This document shows positions 6,229-13,110 of a DNA stretch of 13,110 nt, piece after piece; position 1 is the stretch's first letter, and every line of letters starts with the position of its first letter. The notes under the pieces were generated by a model. It was given only the letters and a program-made list of their open reading frames with translations. It was not told where the DNA came from and did not search any database. Position numbers and translations under genes: made by a program. The DNA is from Pseudomonadota bacterium (GTDB lineage Bacteria > Pseudomonadota > Gammaproteobacteria > UBA4575), in assembly GCA_009839635.1 (NCBI GenBank), contig VXPJ01000099.1:1-13110 (forward strand), written 5' to 3'.

Positions 6229-7125
6229 TTGCATAAGACAGGCCTTTTCTCTGCAAGTACCGGCAATTCAATCGTCGCAGCAGCGGCGACTGTATGTTTT
6301 TTACTGATCAGTGCGCCGAAAGCGAGTGCCGCAGATTCCAGATGGTACGCCGGGGCGAGCATTCCGGTCATGTATATTGATGATACGGACACTGTCACAA
6401 GGGGCAGCAATGTCGATCCACAGAACCCGATGGCTCCGCCAAGCACGTACAGGGGCAAAGCCGTCAGCAAATACGATACCGGCTTCAAGCTTGAAGGGGT
6501 CGTAGGTTACGAGATCGGCTCTAGTCTGCGCATTGAGCTTGAGCTTTTTTACTCCGAAGCGGATGTGGACAAGCAGGCCTACAGTGACATCAGCACGGTC
6601 ACTCCACTTGGCCCTGTATCCCTTCCAGGTGAGAGGGAGACTCCCGTATCCGGCTCTATCAAACAGCTAGGTGCCATGGTGAACCTGTGGTACGACATCG
6701 ATCTCGGTTCCAAGTGGACACCCTATGTCGGGGTTGGAGCCGGGGTCATCGAGGTCGACTTTGGCGATGTCAAGTACGATGAGAATGCACTTGCGCAGCA
6801 CATATCCGATTCTTTGCACATCGCCGGAGCTCAGCAGGCGGCTCAGCAGGCCGGGGTTCCGTTTGATCTGGCTCGCGTGTCTTTACCACAGTTGCCGCCG
6901 GGCTTTGTGCCTGCCGTCTCCACCACGGATACGGTGTTTGCCTACCAGGCGGCTGCAGGAGTCAGCTACCAGTTACGGGACAATGTAGCGTTGCGCCTGG
7001 GGTATCGCTACCAAACCTCGGATGACCTGAAATTCAGGGGCAGAAATGATCTTGGCAACACGGCCGATACCAAAACTGACGTCCACATCCACTTCATAGA
7101 AATTGGTTTCCGCTACCATTTCTGA
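6229..7125 (+). CDS. Outer-membrane beta-barrel protein (opacity/P44-Msp2-like fold)
   Basis: A 298-residue secreted protein predicted to sit in the outer membrane. The start is TTG 6229 behind AAGGAAGAG (6217-6225); an in-frame TAG lies directly before it (6226-6228), so no earlier in-frame start can be used. Residues 1-34 form a signal peptide: charged start, hydrophobic SIVAAAATVCFLLIS, cleavage after KASA. The mature part alternates polar and hydrophobic residues as barrel strands do (RWYAGASIPVMYI, LRIELELFYSEA, WTPYVGVGAGVIEV, NVALRLGYRYQTS) and ends HIHFIEIGFRYHF, with the C-terminal Phe used in barrel insertion. The ALAQ-to-TTDT segment (187-233), rich in Ala, Gln and Pro, looks like a long surface loop. 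The substrate or role is unknown. It stands alone between the oxidase region and ppsR, convergent with the latter. It could also be called an OmpW/OmpA-type 8-strand barrel. Confidence 0.85.
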   Translation: MHKTGLFSASTGNSIVAAAATVCFLLISAPKASAADSRWYAGASIPVMYIDDTDTVTRGSNVDPQNPMAPPSTYRGKAVSKYDTGFKLEGVVGYEIGSSLRIELELFYSEADVDKQAYSDISTVTPLGPVSLPGERETPVSGSIKQLGAMVNLWYDIDLGSKWTPYVGVGAGVIEVDFGDVKYDENALAQHISDSLHIAGAQQAAQQAGVPFDLARVSLPQLPPGFVPAVSTTDTVFAYQAAAGVSYQLRDNVALRLGYRYQTSDDLKFRGRNDLGNTADTKTDVHIHFIEIGFRYHF

Positions 7126-7168
7126 GAGCCGCAAGGCCGAGCTCTGAAGACCAGGGGGTTTTGCTCTG
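7125..7168. terminator. Weak hairpins between convergent genes, possible bidirectional terminator
   Basis: The 46-base gap between the outer-membrane gene and ppsR contains AGAGC/GCTCT (7125-7129 and 7141-7145) and CCAG/CTGG around a GGGGGTTTTG core. The stems are only four to five base pairs and the T-run is short, so this is a guess based mostly on the convergent layout. Confidence 0.2.
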
Positions 7169-7171
7169 GCA

Positions 7172-8029
7172 CTACTGGGATGTGGATGCGGGTAGCTGGC
7201 TGTCGGTTGGCCGGGCCCTCAGTTTCAGGCGCTGAAGTATGGTTGTTGCAATCTCTTCGATCGAGATGGAAGTGCTGTCCAGGTAGGGCAGTCGTGTCGC
7301 CCTGAAAATGGCTTCTGCACGGTGCACTTCATACTCGCATTGCTCAAGTGAGGCATAGCGGCTCCCAGGTCTTCTCTCCTGGCGGATCTTGTGCAATTGG
7401 CGGGGTGACAGGGTAAGCCCGAACACACGGTCCTGAACGCCCGCGATCGCCCTCGGCAGGGCAGGGCTCTCGAAGTCGGCATCGACCAGCGGATAGTTCG
7501 CCGCCTTCAGGTTGTAATGCATGGCCAGGTACAGGCAGGTTGGCGTCTTGCCGCTTCTGGAGACCCCCGTGAGCACGATATCCGCGTTTGCCAGGTCGAT
7601 GATTTTTGTTCCATCATCATGGTTTAGCGTAAAATCCAGCGCTTCGATGCGTTGCACGTATTTCAGCGGACTGCCCACCCCGTGAGTTTCGCCCACAGCA
7701 TGCTTGGCCTTCGTGCCTAGGCGGGATTCCAGTTGCGGGATGAAGGTGGAGAAAATATCCAGCACCGCGATGTCATGGGCTAGAAAAAGTTCAAGCAGGG
7801 ACTTGTCAGCAAGGCTCGTGAACACGATCGGCGGGGCCGGCTCTGCCTCCATGACGGCCGAGATACTTGCGATCACGCGCTGTACCTCCTGCGCATCGGA
7901 GACGAATGGAAAGACCGTCTTGACGAACTCCGTGTCCGGGAATTGCGCGAACAGGGACTGGCCTAGGGATTCGATGGTGATCCCGGTGCTGTCTGAAATG
8001 AAGAACACCTTTTGTTTTTTGGCCGCCAT
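7172..8029 (-). CDS. ppsR: Phosphoenolpyruvate synthase regulatory protein (bifunctional kinase/phosphorylase)
   Basis: Cytosolic regulator (DUF299 family) that inactivates PEP synthase by ADP-dependent phosphorylation of a threonine and restores it by Pi-dependent dephosphorylation. Starting at ATG 8029-8027 gives 285 residues and the normal N-terminus MAAKKQKVFFISDSTGITIE; an in-frame open stretch of 58 codons further upstream runs into ppsA and is not family-like. Visible motifs: ISDSTG (11-16), P-loop GVSRSGKT (155-162) and PTCLYLA after it, and the conserved NYPLVDADFESPALP region. Its target, ppsA, is the divergent neighbour with only 18 bases between the two starts, so expression is probably linked through a shared control region. 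No strong ribosome binding site is seen; an AGG lies 12 bases upstream. The 3' end converges on the outer-membrane gene. Confidence 0.95.
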   Translation of the reverse strand: MAAKKQKVFFISDSTGITIESLGQSLFAQFPDTEFVKTVFPFVSDAQEVQRVIASISAVMEAEPAPPIVFTSLADKSLLELFLAHDIAVLDIFSTFIPQLESRLGTKAKHAVGETHGVGSPLKYVQRIEALDFTLNHDDGTKIIDLANADIVLTGVSRSGKTPTCLYLAMHYNLKAANYPLVDADFESPALPRAIAGVQDRVFGLTLSPRQLHKIRQERRPGSRYASLEQCEYEVHRAEAIFRATRLPYLDSTSISIEEIATTILQRLKLRARPTDSQLPASTSQ

Positions 8030-8047
8030 CTTGTAAATATACCTGAT
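8012..8047 (+). promoter_or_regulatory. Candidate ppsA promoter giving a leaderless or near-leaderless transcript
   Basis: TTGTTT (8012-8017) and TAAATA (8034-8039) are spaced 16 bases apart; transcription would begin about 8046-8048, at or next to the ATG of ppsA (8048). No Shine-Dalgarno sequence precedes that ATG. The -35 element lies inside the 5' end of ppsR. Read by eye only. Confidence 0.3.
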
Positions 8048-10408
8048 ATGAATCGCTGTACGATCGATCTTGCCGAAATTGGAGCCAAGGACGGACCCCG
8101 GGTCGGAGGCAAGAATGCTTCCCTGGGCGAGATGATCCGCAATCTCGACACGCTGGGCGTACAGGTGCCCGGTGGATTTGCGACGACCTCGGAAGCCTTT
8201 CACATGTACCTGCAGGCCAATGGTCTGACGAACAAAATCGCAAGCAAGCTGGCGGCCCTGGACGTCGAGGATATCTCCAGGCTGACCGAGGTCGGGAAGA
8301 CCATACGCGGCTGGGTCCTGGAGGGTGAGTTGCCCGGCGAACTGCAGACGGCAATCACCGAAGCCTACCGCGGGCTGGAGGCGCGCACCCGGTCGGATGT
8401 GGCCGTCGCCGTGCGTTCCTCGGCCACCGCCGAGGACCTGCCGGAGGCTTCATTTGCAGGCCAGCAGGAAAGCTATCTGAATGTGCGCGGTATCTCCGAT
8501 GTACTGGTCGCAGTCAAGCAGGTGTTCGCATCCCTGTTCAATGACCGCGCCATCGCCTACCGGGAGGAAAAGGGCTTCGGGCATGACGGGCTCGCGCTCT
8601 CGGCCGGCATCCAGCAGATGGTCAGAAGCGATCTGGCCGCCAGCGGCGTGATGTTCACCCTGGATACGGAATCCGGCTTCCGGGACGTGGTGTTCATCAC
8701 GGCAGGATACGGGCTGGGAGAGACCATCGTGCAGGGCCAGATCAACCCTGACGAGTTCTATGTGGCAAAAGCGGCTCTGGGCCGCGAGTGTCCGGCAATC
8801 ATCCGGCGGGTCTGCGGCAGCAAACTGCAGAAGATGGTGTACAGGGAAGGCGGCAGCGGCACGGAAACGGTGGCCGTGCCGCCATCCATGCAGACCCGTT
8901 TTTGCATTTCCGATGCGGACATCGAATCCCTGGCACGCATGGCCGTGGCGATCGAACGGCATTACGGGCGGCCGATGGACATCGAGTGGGCCAAGGACGG
9001 ATCCGATGAGCAGCTTTACATCGTGCAGGCCCGTCCCGAAACCGTGCAGAGCATCGAGCAAAAGGTGATCGAGAAATTCCTGCTGAAGGAAACCTCGCAG
9101 GTACTGGTGACTGGCCGAAGCATCGGACAGCGCATCGGCGCAGGCAGGGCCCGGGTCATTCCTTCACTGGCCGAAATCGAGCAGCTGGATGCCGGCGAAG
9201 TGCTGGTCACGGACATGACCGATCCGCACTGGGAGCCCGTGATGAAACGTGCTGCAGCGATCGTCACCAACCGCGGCGGGCGCACCTGCCATGCGGCCAT
9301 CATTGCACGCGAGCTGGGGGTGCCTGCGATCGTCGGATGCGGGGACGCCACCGAGGCCCTGCAGTCCGCCGAGGAGATCACGGTATCGTGTGCGCAGGGG
9401 GATACGGGCCACGTGTATGAAGGGCTTCTCGAATTCGAGATCAACAAAACCCAGCTGGACAGGATGCCCGATATCCCGTGCAAGATCATGCTCAACGTCG
9501 GCGATCCCGAACAGGCCTTTTTCTTTTCCCAGACCCCCAATGCGGGGGTCGGGCTGGCGCGCCTGGAGTTCATGATCAACAAGACCATCGGCGTACACCC
9601 GCGTGCACTCATTGATTTTGACCAGCTGCCGGATGATCTCAGGGCACAGATCGAGATGCGCAGCGGCGCCTATGCGAACCCGCGGACATTCTTCGTCGAG
9701 AAGCTGATCGAGGGCATCGCGACCCTGGCGGCTGCCTTCGAGGGCAAGCCCGTGCTGGTCCGGCTGTCGGATTTCAAGTCGAACGAATATGCGAACCTGC
9801 TGGGCGGCAACCTGTATGAGCCCGCGGAGGAAAACCCGATGATCGGATACCGGGGCACGTCGAGATACCTGTCGGAGCTGTTCGCACCCTGTTTCGAGAT
9901 GGAATGCCGGGCATTGCGTGCCGTTCGCAATGAGATGGGATTTACCAACATCCAGATCATGGTTCCCTTCGTGCGCACCCTGGAGGAGGCCGAGAGCGTG
10001 ATCGCACTGCTGGGTGAACACGGCCTGGTACGCTCGGAAAACGGTCTCAAGGTGGTCATGATGTGCGAGGTTCCCTCGAACGCGGTGCTGGCCGAGAATT
10101 TTCTGCAGTACTTTGACGGTTTTTCCATCGGCTCGAATGACCTGACGCAAATGACGCTGGGCCTGGACCGGGATTCCGAACTCGTGGCCGGGCAGTTTGA
10201 CGAACAAAACGCTGCAGTCCTGCAGCTGGTAGGCCAGGCCATCCGCGCCTGCCGCAAAGCCGGCAAGTACGTGGGTATCTGCGGGCAGGGGCCTTCGGAT
10301 TTTCCGGAATTTGCCTACTGGCTGGTCGAGCAGGGTATCGACAGCATCTCGCTGAATCCGGATTCCGTGATCAATACCTGGGTGCTCCTGTCAAAATACG
10401 GCCGCTGA
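8048..10408 (+). CDS. ppsA: Phosphoenolpyruvate synthase (pyruvate, water dikinase)
   Basis: Converts pyruvate, ATP and water to PEP, AMP and Pi, feeding gluconeogenesis from C2/C3 compounds; cytosolic. The ATG at 8048 gives 786 residues (E. coli PpsA is about 792). Domains: N-terminal ATP-grasp (about 5-345; GGKNASLGEM at 20-29, VRSSATAEDLPEASFAGQQE from 122), swivelling phosphohistidine domain (about 370-455) with GGRTCHAAIIARELG, where H415 carries the phosphate and T413 is the expected PpsR target, and C-terminal TIM barrel (about 470-780) with GSND at 695-698 and catalytic C745 in CGQGPSD. All key residues are present. An alternative TTG at 8012 would add 12 residues and overlap ppsR; it is not favoured. 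No ribosome binding site is visible, which fits a leaderless start. The regulator PpsR is divergently encoded next door. Confidence 0.97.
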   Translation: MNRCTIDLAEIGAKDGPRVGGKNASLGEMIRNLDTLGVQVPGGFATTSEAFHMYLQANGLTNKIASKLAALDVEDISRLTEVGKTIRGWVLEGELPGELQTAITEAYRGLEARTRSDVAVAVRSSATAEDLPEASFAGQQESYLNVRGISDVLVAVKQVFASLFNDRAIAYREEKGFGHDGLALSAGIQQMVRSDLAASGVMFTLDTESGFRDVVFITAGYGLGETIVQGQINPDEFYVAKAALGRECPAIIRRVCGSKLQKMVYREGGSGTETVAVPPSMQTRFCISDADIESLARMAVAIERHYGRPMDIEWAKDGSDEQLYIVQARPETVQSIEQKVIEKFLLKETSQVLVTGRSIGQRIGAGRARVIPSLAEIEQLDAGEVLVTDMTDPHWEPVMKRAAAIVTNRGGRTCHAAIIARELGVPAIVGCGDATEALQSAEEITVSCAQGDTGHVYEGLLEFEINKTQLDRMPDIPCKIMLNVGDPEQAFFFSQTPNAGVGLARLEFMINKTIGVHPRALIDFDQLPDDLRAQIEMRSGAYANPRTFFVEKLIEGIATLAAAFEGKPVLVRLSDFKSNEYANLLGGNLYEPAEENPMIGYRGTSRYLSELFAPCFEMECRALRAVRNEMGFTNIQIMVPFVRTLEEAESVIALLGEHGLVRSENGLKVVMMCEVPSNAVLAENFLQYFDGFSIGSNDLTQMTLGLDRDSELVAGQFDEQNAAVLQLVGQAIRACRKAGKYVGICGQGPSDFPEFAYWLVEQGIDSISLNPDSVINTWVLLSKYGR

Positions 10409-10438
10409 AGCCGCTGCACCCACTTGTTCTGCGGCTTT
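10408..10438 (+). terminator. Possible ppsA terminator hairpin
   Basis: AAGCCGC (10408-10414, overlapping the last base of the stop codon) pairs with GCGGCTT (10431-10437) across a 16-base loop, followed by only a few T. It is well placed, but the loop is long and the T-run weak. Confidence 0.35.
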
Positions 10439-10493
10439 CGGGTCACTTGCAGCAGAAGTTTCATGCGAATGCAAACGCACTGTGACACTGTCC

Positions 10494-10517
10494 TTATATA
10501 TTCAAGGTTATATATTC
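10494..10517. repeat. Tandem TTATATATTC, two copies 14 bases apart, in the promoter region of the oxidoreductase gene
   Basis: TTATATATTC occurs at 10494-10503 and 10508-10517, separated by AAGG, about 50 bases before the TTG start at 10567. Each copy contains TATATT, a reasonable -10 element, but no good -35 was seen. It could be two overlapping promoters or a repeated operator. The rest of the 158-base gap (10409-10566) holds nothing else recognised. Confidence 0.4.
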
Positions 10518-10566
10518 GGGTGGGGACTGTCTGTATCCTTGGGCCGCAAAGAATGGAGAGAAAACG

Positions 10567-11589
10567 TTGAAAGCCGTCGGTTTGTACAAGTATCTGCCCA
10601 TCGATGAAGCCGATTCATTGCTGGACCTGGAGATCGAGTCTCCTCGCCCGCTCGGCCGGGAACTCCTGGTCAGCGTACGGGCCATAGCCGTGAATCCCGT
10701 GGATACGAAAATGCGGGCCCCACAAGACAAGGTGGAGGACAGTCCCCGCATCTTGGGCTGGGATGCCGCAGGGGTGGTCGAGGCTGTGGGTCCGGATGTG
10801 ACGCTGTTTAAGCAGGGAGATGAAGTGTTTTACGCGGGCAGCTTCACCCAGCCCGGCTGCAACAGCGAGCTTCATCTGGTGGACGAGCGCATCGCAGGTG
10901 GCAAACCACAAAGCCTGGATTTCACCCAGGCCGCCGCCCTGCCGCTGACCAGTATCACGGCCTGGGAGTCCCTGTTTGACCGGCTGGGGATTGCCGCAGA
11001 CGGTTCGGATCGGGGCCGGCGACTTCTCATCATCGGGGGTGCTGGCGGTGTAGGCTCCGTGGCCACGCAATTTGCCAAGCAGGTCGCCGAACTGGACGTG
11101 ACGGTCACGGCTTCCCAGCCCGAGTCCCGCAAGTGGTGCAGGGAGCTGGGTGCAGACCACGTGATCAACCATTACCTGGATATTCCCGAGCAGGTGAGCC
11201 GGCTGGGAATTGACGGGTTCGAGTTCATCCTGTGCCTGAATGAAACGGACAAGTACTGGCAGACCATGGCGGCGGTGATCGCACCGCAGGGGAAAATCTG
11301 CTCTATCGTGGAGACGGCAGCTTACGTGGATCTGGGAACGCTGAAGAGCAAAAGCGCGACGTTTGTCTGGGAGTTCATGTTCACCCGCTCCATGTACGAG
11401 ACCGAAGACATGATCGAGCAGCACCACCTGCTTCGCCGGGTGGCCGAGCTGGTGGATGCAGGCACGGTCAAAACGACCGTCAACAAGGTGCTCGAGCCCA
11501 TCAATTCAAAAAACCTCAAGGCTGCGCACGCGCAGATCGAGAACCGGCACACGATCGGCAAGATTGTTCTGCAGGGCTGGGATTCCTGA
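10567..11589 (+). CDS. Zinc-independent MDR-family NAD(P)H-dependent oxidoreductase (quinone oxidoreductase-like)
   Basis: A 340-residue medium-chain dehydrogenase/reductase, closest in feel to the family named zinc-binding alcohol dehydrogenase family protein (adh_fam_1). The TTG start (10567) follows GGAGAG at 10555-10560 with a 6-base spacer and gives MKAVGLYKY, the normal N-terminus. The GroES-like domain (about 1-125) has NPVDTKMR (43-50) and GWDAAGVVEAVG (64-75); the Rossmann domain (about 150-290) has GGAGGVGS (157-164) for the nucleotide; the C-terminus GKIVLQGW is typical. The catalytic and structural zinc cysteine motifs of true alcohol dehydrogenases are absent, so the likely activity is reduction of quinones or enals with NADPH; the substrate is unknown. 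It is followed after 30 bases by the convergent cysQ. It seems to be a single-gene unit. Confidence 0.88.
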   Translation: MKAVGLYKYLPIDEADSLLDLEIESPRPLGRELLVSVRAIAVNPVDTKMRAPQDKVEDSPRILGWDAAGVVEAVGPDVTLFKQGDEVFYAGSFTQPGCNSELHLVDERIAGGKPQSLDFTQAAALPLTSITAWESLFDRLGIAADGSDRGRRLLIIGGAGGVGSVATQFAKQVAELDVTVTASQPESRKWCRELGADHVINHYLDIPEQVSRLGIDGFEFILCLNETDKYWQTMAAVIAPQGKICSIVETAAYVDLGTLKSKSATFVWEFMFTRSMYETEDMIEQHHLLRRVAELVDAGTVKTTVNKVLEPINSKNLKAAHAQIENRHTIGKIVLQGWDS

Positions 11590-11619
11590 CCACCGTACGC
11601 GCCCGCCACAGTGTTTTTG

Positions 11620-12447
11620 TTACCGGGTCTCCCGGGGCAACAGCATGTCCCGCCAGCGGTCATTCAGACTTCCGAACACGATGAACGAGGGATTCAGCAA
11701 CGAGTCTTTCGTGTTGTAACGCACAGCCTGCAGCCGGGTGTCGACCAGTGAGCCTCCCGCTTCGTGCACGATGCAGTGCGCAGCCGCCGTATCCCACTCG
11801 GAGGTGGGCCCGAAACGGGGATAGAGGTCCGCCTTGCCTTCCGCAACCAGGCAGGTCTTGATCGAGCTTCCGACATGGATCAGCTCGTGGTGGCCAATCT
11901 GTGCCAGCAGTGCCTGCAGGGTCGGGCCGGCACGGGACCGGCTGCCGCAGACCGTCGGGCGGGCATCGGGCGTGGAAAAGCGGGTTTTGATCCTGCATGC
12001 AGCCTGTTCGCGTTCCTGCTTGAAGGCTCCATGTCCCGTGGCGGCAAAATAGCAGGTCTCCTGCACCGGCAGGTAGACCGCACCGAGGCAGGCCACATGG
12101 CCGATGACCAGGGCGACATTCACGGTGAACTCGCCGTTTTTCTTGATAAATTCACGGGTCCCGTCCAGCGGGTCGATCAGCCAGTAGCACTCCCATTTCA
12201 TTCTTTGCGAGAACGGCACCAAGGCCGATTCTTCCGAGAGCACGGGAATGTCCGGGGTCAGGGTCTGCAGTTGCCGGCAGATCAGGCGATGGGAGGCGAG
12301 GTCTGCCGTGGTGCGCGGGGAGCGGTCCTCTTTCTCCTCGACCTCGAAGCCCCCGAGATAAATTTTCATGACCTCTTCACCGGCCTGCTTTACAATGTCG
12401 CAGACCGGAGCAATGAGCGCTTCAAGCTGTGCAGTATCCGGTTCCAT
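11620..12447 (-). CDS. cysQ: 3'(2'),5'-bisphosphate nucleotidase CysQ
   Basis: Inositol-monophosphatase-fold enzyme, Mg-dependent, that hydrolyses 3'-phosphoadenosine 5'-phosphate (PAP) to AMP and so relieves PAP build-up from sulfate assimilation and sulfotransfer. With ATG 12447-12445 the product is 275 residues, slightly longer than the E. coli enzyme (about 246). Key motifs: SEES (71-74), DPLDGTREFIKKNGEFTVN (92-110) with metal ligands D92 and D95, GSSIKTCLVAEGKADLYPRFGPTSEWDTAAAH (193-224) with D219. The similarity to E. coli CysQ is strong throughout. A TTG three codons upstream (12456) is an alternative start; an AGG only two bases before the ATG is too close to decide. It is divergent from the yrfG-type gene with a 34-base gap and convergent with the oxidoreductase gene. 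Confidence 0.95.
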   Translation of the reverse strand: MEPDTAQLEALIAPVCDIVKQAGEEVMKIYLGGFEVEEKEDRSPRTTADLASHRLICRQLQTLTPDIPVLSEESALVPFSQRMKWECYWLIDPLDGTREFIKKNGEFTVNVALVIGHVACLGAVYLPVQETCYFAATGHGAFKQEREQAACRIKTRFSTPDARPTVCGSRSRAGPTLQALLAQIGHHELIHVGSSIKTCLVAEGKADLYPRFGPTSEWDTAAAHCIVHEAGGSLVDTRLQAVRYNTKDSLLNPSFIVFGSLNDRWRDMLLPRETR

Positions 12448-12481
12448 TACCTGCAACTACGTGTCCGGAGAATCCTTGTCT

Positions 12482-13110
12482 ATGTCAATGTCTGTTGCCT
12501 GGGGAGCGATCAAAACCGTCTTTCTGGACATGGACGGCACCCTGCTGGACCTGAGTTTTGACTCGTATTTCTGGCAACGGTATCTACCCTTGAGGTACAG
12601 CCAGAAGAACCAGATTGAATTCAGTCATGCCAGGGAACTTTTGCAGTCCTATTATAAGGGAAAAGCCGGTACGCTGGATTGGTATTGTACGGATTACTGG
12701 ACCAACGAACTGGATCTCGATGTCGCCGCGTTAAAGCGCGAGATTGCCGGGCGTATCCGGATTTTCCCGCATGTGGAACAGTTTCTGGAAAGGCTTGTGG
12801 CGACCAAAAAACATGTGGCCCTGGTCACCAATGCGCATCCCAGCAGCATTTCCGTGAAAATGAGTTGCGTACCCATCGAGCCGTATTTCGAGCGCATCAT
12901 TTCTTCCCATCACTTCGGCTGCCCGAAAGAGCAGCCGGGCTTCTGGGACAAGATGATGGATTCCTTCCCGTTCGACCCGGAGACGACCCTGCTGGTGGAT
13001 GACAACCTGGAGGTGCTGGACTGCGCAAAAGCCTATGGCATCCGCCACCTGGTGACGATCCGCCAACCCGACAGCTCCAAGCCGGAGCGCGACTCCCTGC
13101 CGTATGAAAC
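12482..13110 (+). CDS. yrfG: HAD-family GMP/IMP nucleotidase, YrfG-type (partial, 3' end beyond window)
   Basis: Cytosolic HAD phosphatase expected to dephosphorylate purine mononucleotides, as shown for E. coli YrfG. The 209 visible codons begin at ATG 12482 (a second ATG is at 12488), with GGAG at 12466-12469, a slightly long 12-base spacer. Motifs: I, FLDMDGTLLDL with nucleophile D16 and acid D18; II, LVTNAHP with T116; III, CPKEQPGFW with K149; IV, LLVDDN with D173 and D174. Residues such as WYCTDYWTNELDLD and HFGCPKE match the E. coli protein closely, whose total length is about 222, so only a short C-terminal part is missing. In many gammaproteobacteria yrfG lies beside nudE and cysQ; here it is divergent from cysQ, with no nudE between them. 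Confidence 0.9.
   Translation, partial: MSMSVAWGAIKTVFLDMDGTLLDLSFDSYFWQRYLPLRYSQKNQIEFSHARELLQSYYKGKAGTLDWYCTDYWTNELDLDVAALKREIAGRIRIFPHVEQFLERLVATKKHVALVTNAHPSSISVKMSCVPIEPYFERIISSHHFGCPKEQPGFWDKMMDSFPFDPETTLLVDDNLEVLDCAKAYGIRHLVTIRQPDSSKPERDSLPYE

Noticed and set aside
5911..6234. A 107-codon minus-strand frame in the intergenic region
   Set aside because: Non-ATG start with poor context, no domain or membrane pattern that holds together, and it overlaps the leader and start of the outer-membrane gene on the other strand.
8030..8203. A 58-codon N-terminal extension of PpsR
   Set aside because: It would overlap the start of ppsA on the other strand and does not resemble the family; MAAKKQKVFFISDSTG is the normal beginning.
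9164..10207. A 347-codon minus-strand frame inside ppsA
   Set aside because: It is a shadow of the strongly supported ppsA gene; the product has no recognisable domain, and long antisense frames are expected in GC-rich genes.
11623..11635. CCGGG-TCT-CCCGG hairpin at the cysQ 3' end
   Set aside because: It lies inside the last codons of cysQ and is followed by A-rich, not T-rich, sequence in the cysQ direction, so it does not fit an intrinsic terminator.

Overview
The window looks like a stretch of a gammaproteobacterial chromosome of moderately high GC, probably from an aerobic autotroph or sulfur-oxidiser-like lineage. This is inferred from three things: a CysQ and a YrfG-type phosphatase that closely resemble the E. 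coli proteins, a PpsA/PpsR pair, and a CoxMNOP-like oxidase with a cytochrome c4-like fusion. No single marker fixes the genus, and no tRNA, rRNA, insertion sequence, phage gene or CRISPR array was seen.

Region 1 (1-5483, minus strand) is a heme-copper oxidase operon read right to left: heme O synthase (ctaB), subunit II with two fused cytochrome c domains, subunit I, and two different subunit III-like proteins in a row, the second cut by the left edge of the window. All genes are co-directional with gaps of 3 to about 66 bases. The order II-I-III-III resembles the alternative oxidase genes coxMNOP of Bradyrhizobium. The product should be a membrane aa3/caa3-type oxidase that takes electrons through its own two c hemes and CuA, reduces oxygen and pumps protons. 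CtaB supplies the heme O precursor.

Region 2 (5484-6228) is about 745 bases without a credible gene. It separates the oxidase operon from a gene reading the other way and is rich in inverted and direct repeats: a GGTGTACACC palindrome, a long paired structure at 5823-5920, and a possible pseudoknot plus a hairpin in the probable leader of the next gene. This is the least explained part of the window.

Region 3 (6229-7125, plus) encodes a secreted outer-membrane beta-barrel protein that starts with TTG. It converges on Region 4 (7172-10408), the divergent pair ppsR (minus) and ppsA (plus), whose starts are only 18 bases apart. PpsA makes phosphoenolpyruvate from pyruvate; PpsR switches it off and on by phosphorylation and dephosphorylation.

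Region 5 (10567-13110) holds a zinc-less MDR oxidoreductase (plus), then cysQ (minus, converging on it) and a divergent yrfG-type HAD nucleotidase (plus) that runs off the right edge. CysQ clears 3'-phosphoadenosine 5'-phosphate and YrfG dephosphorylates purine mononucleotides, so both are nucleotide housekeeping genes that are neighbours in many gammaproteobacteria.
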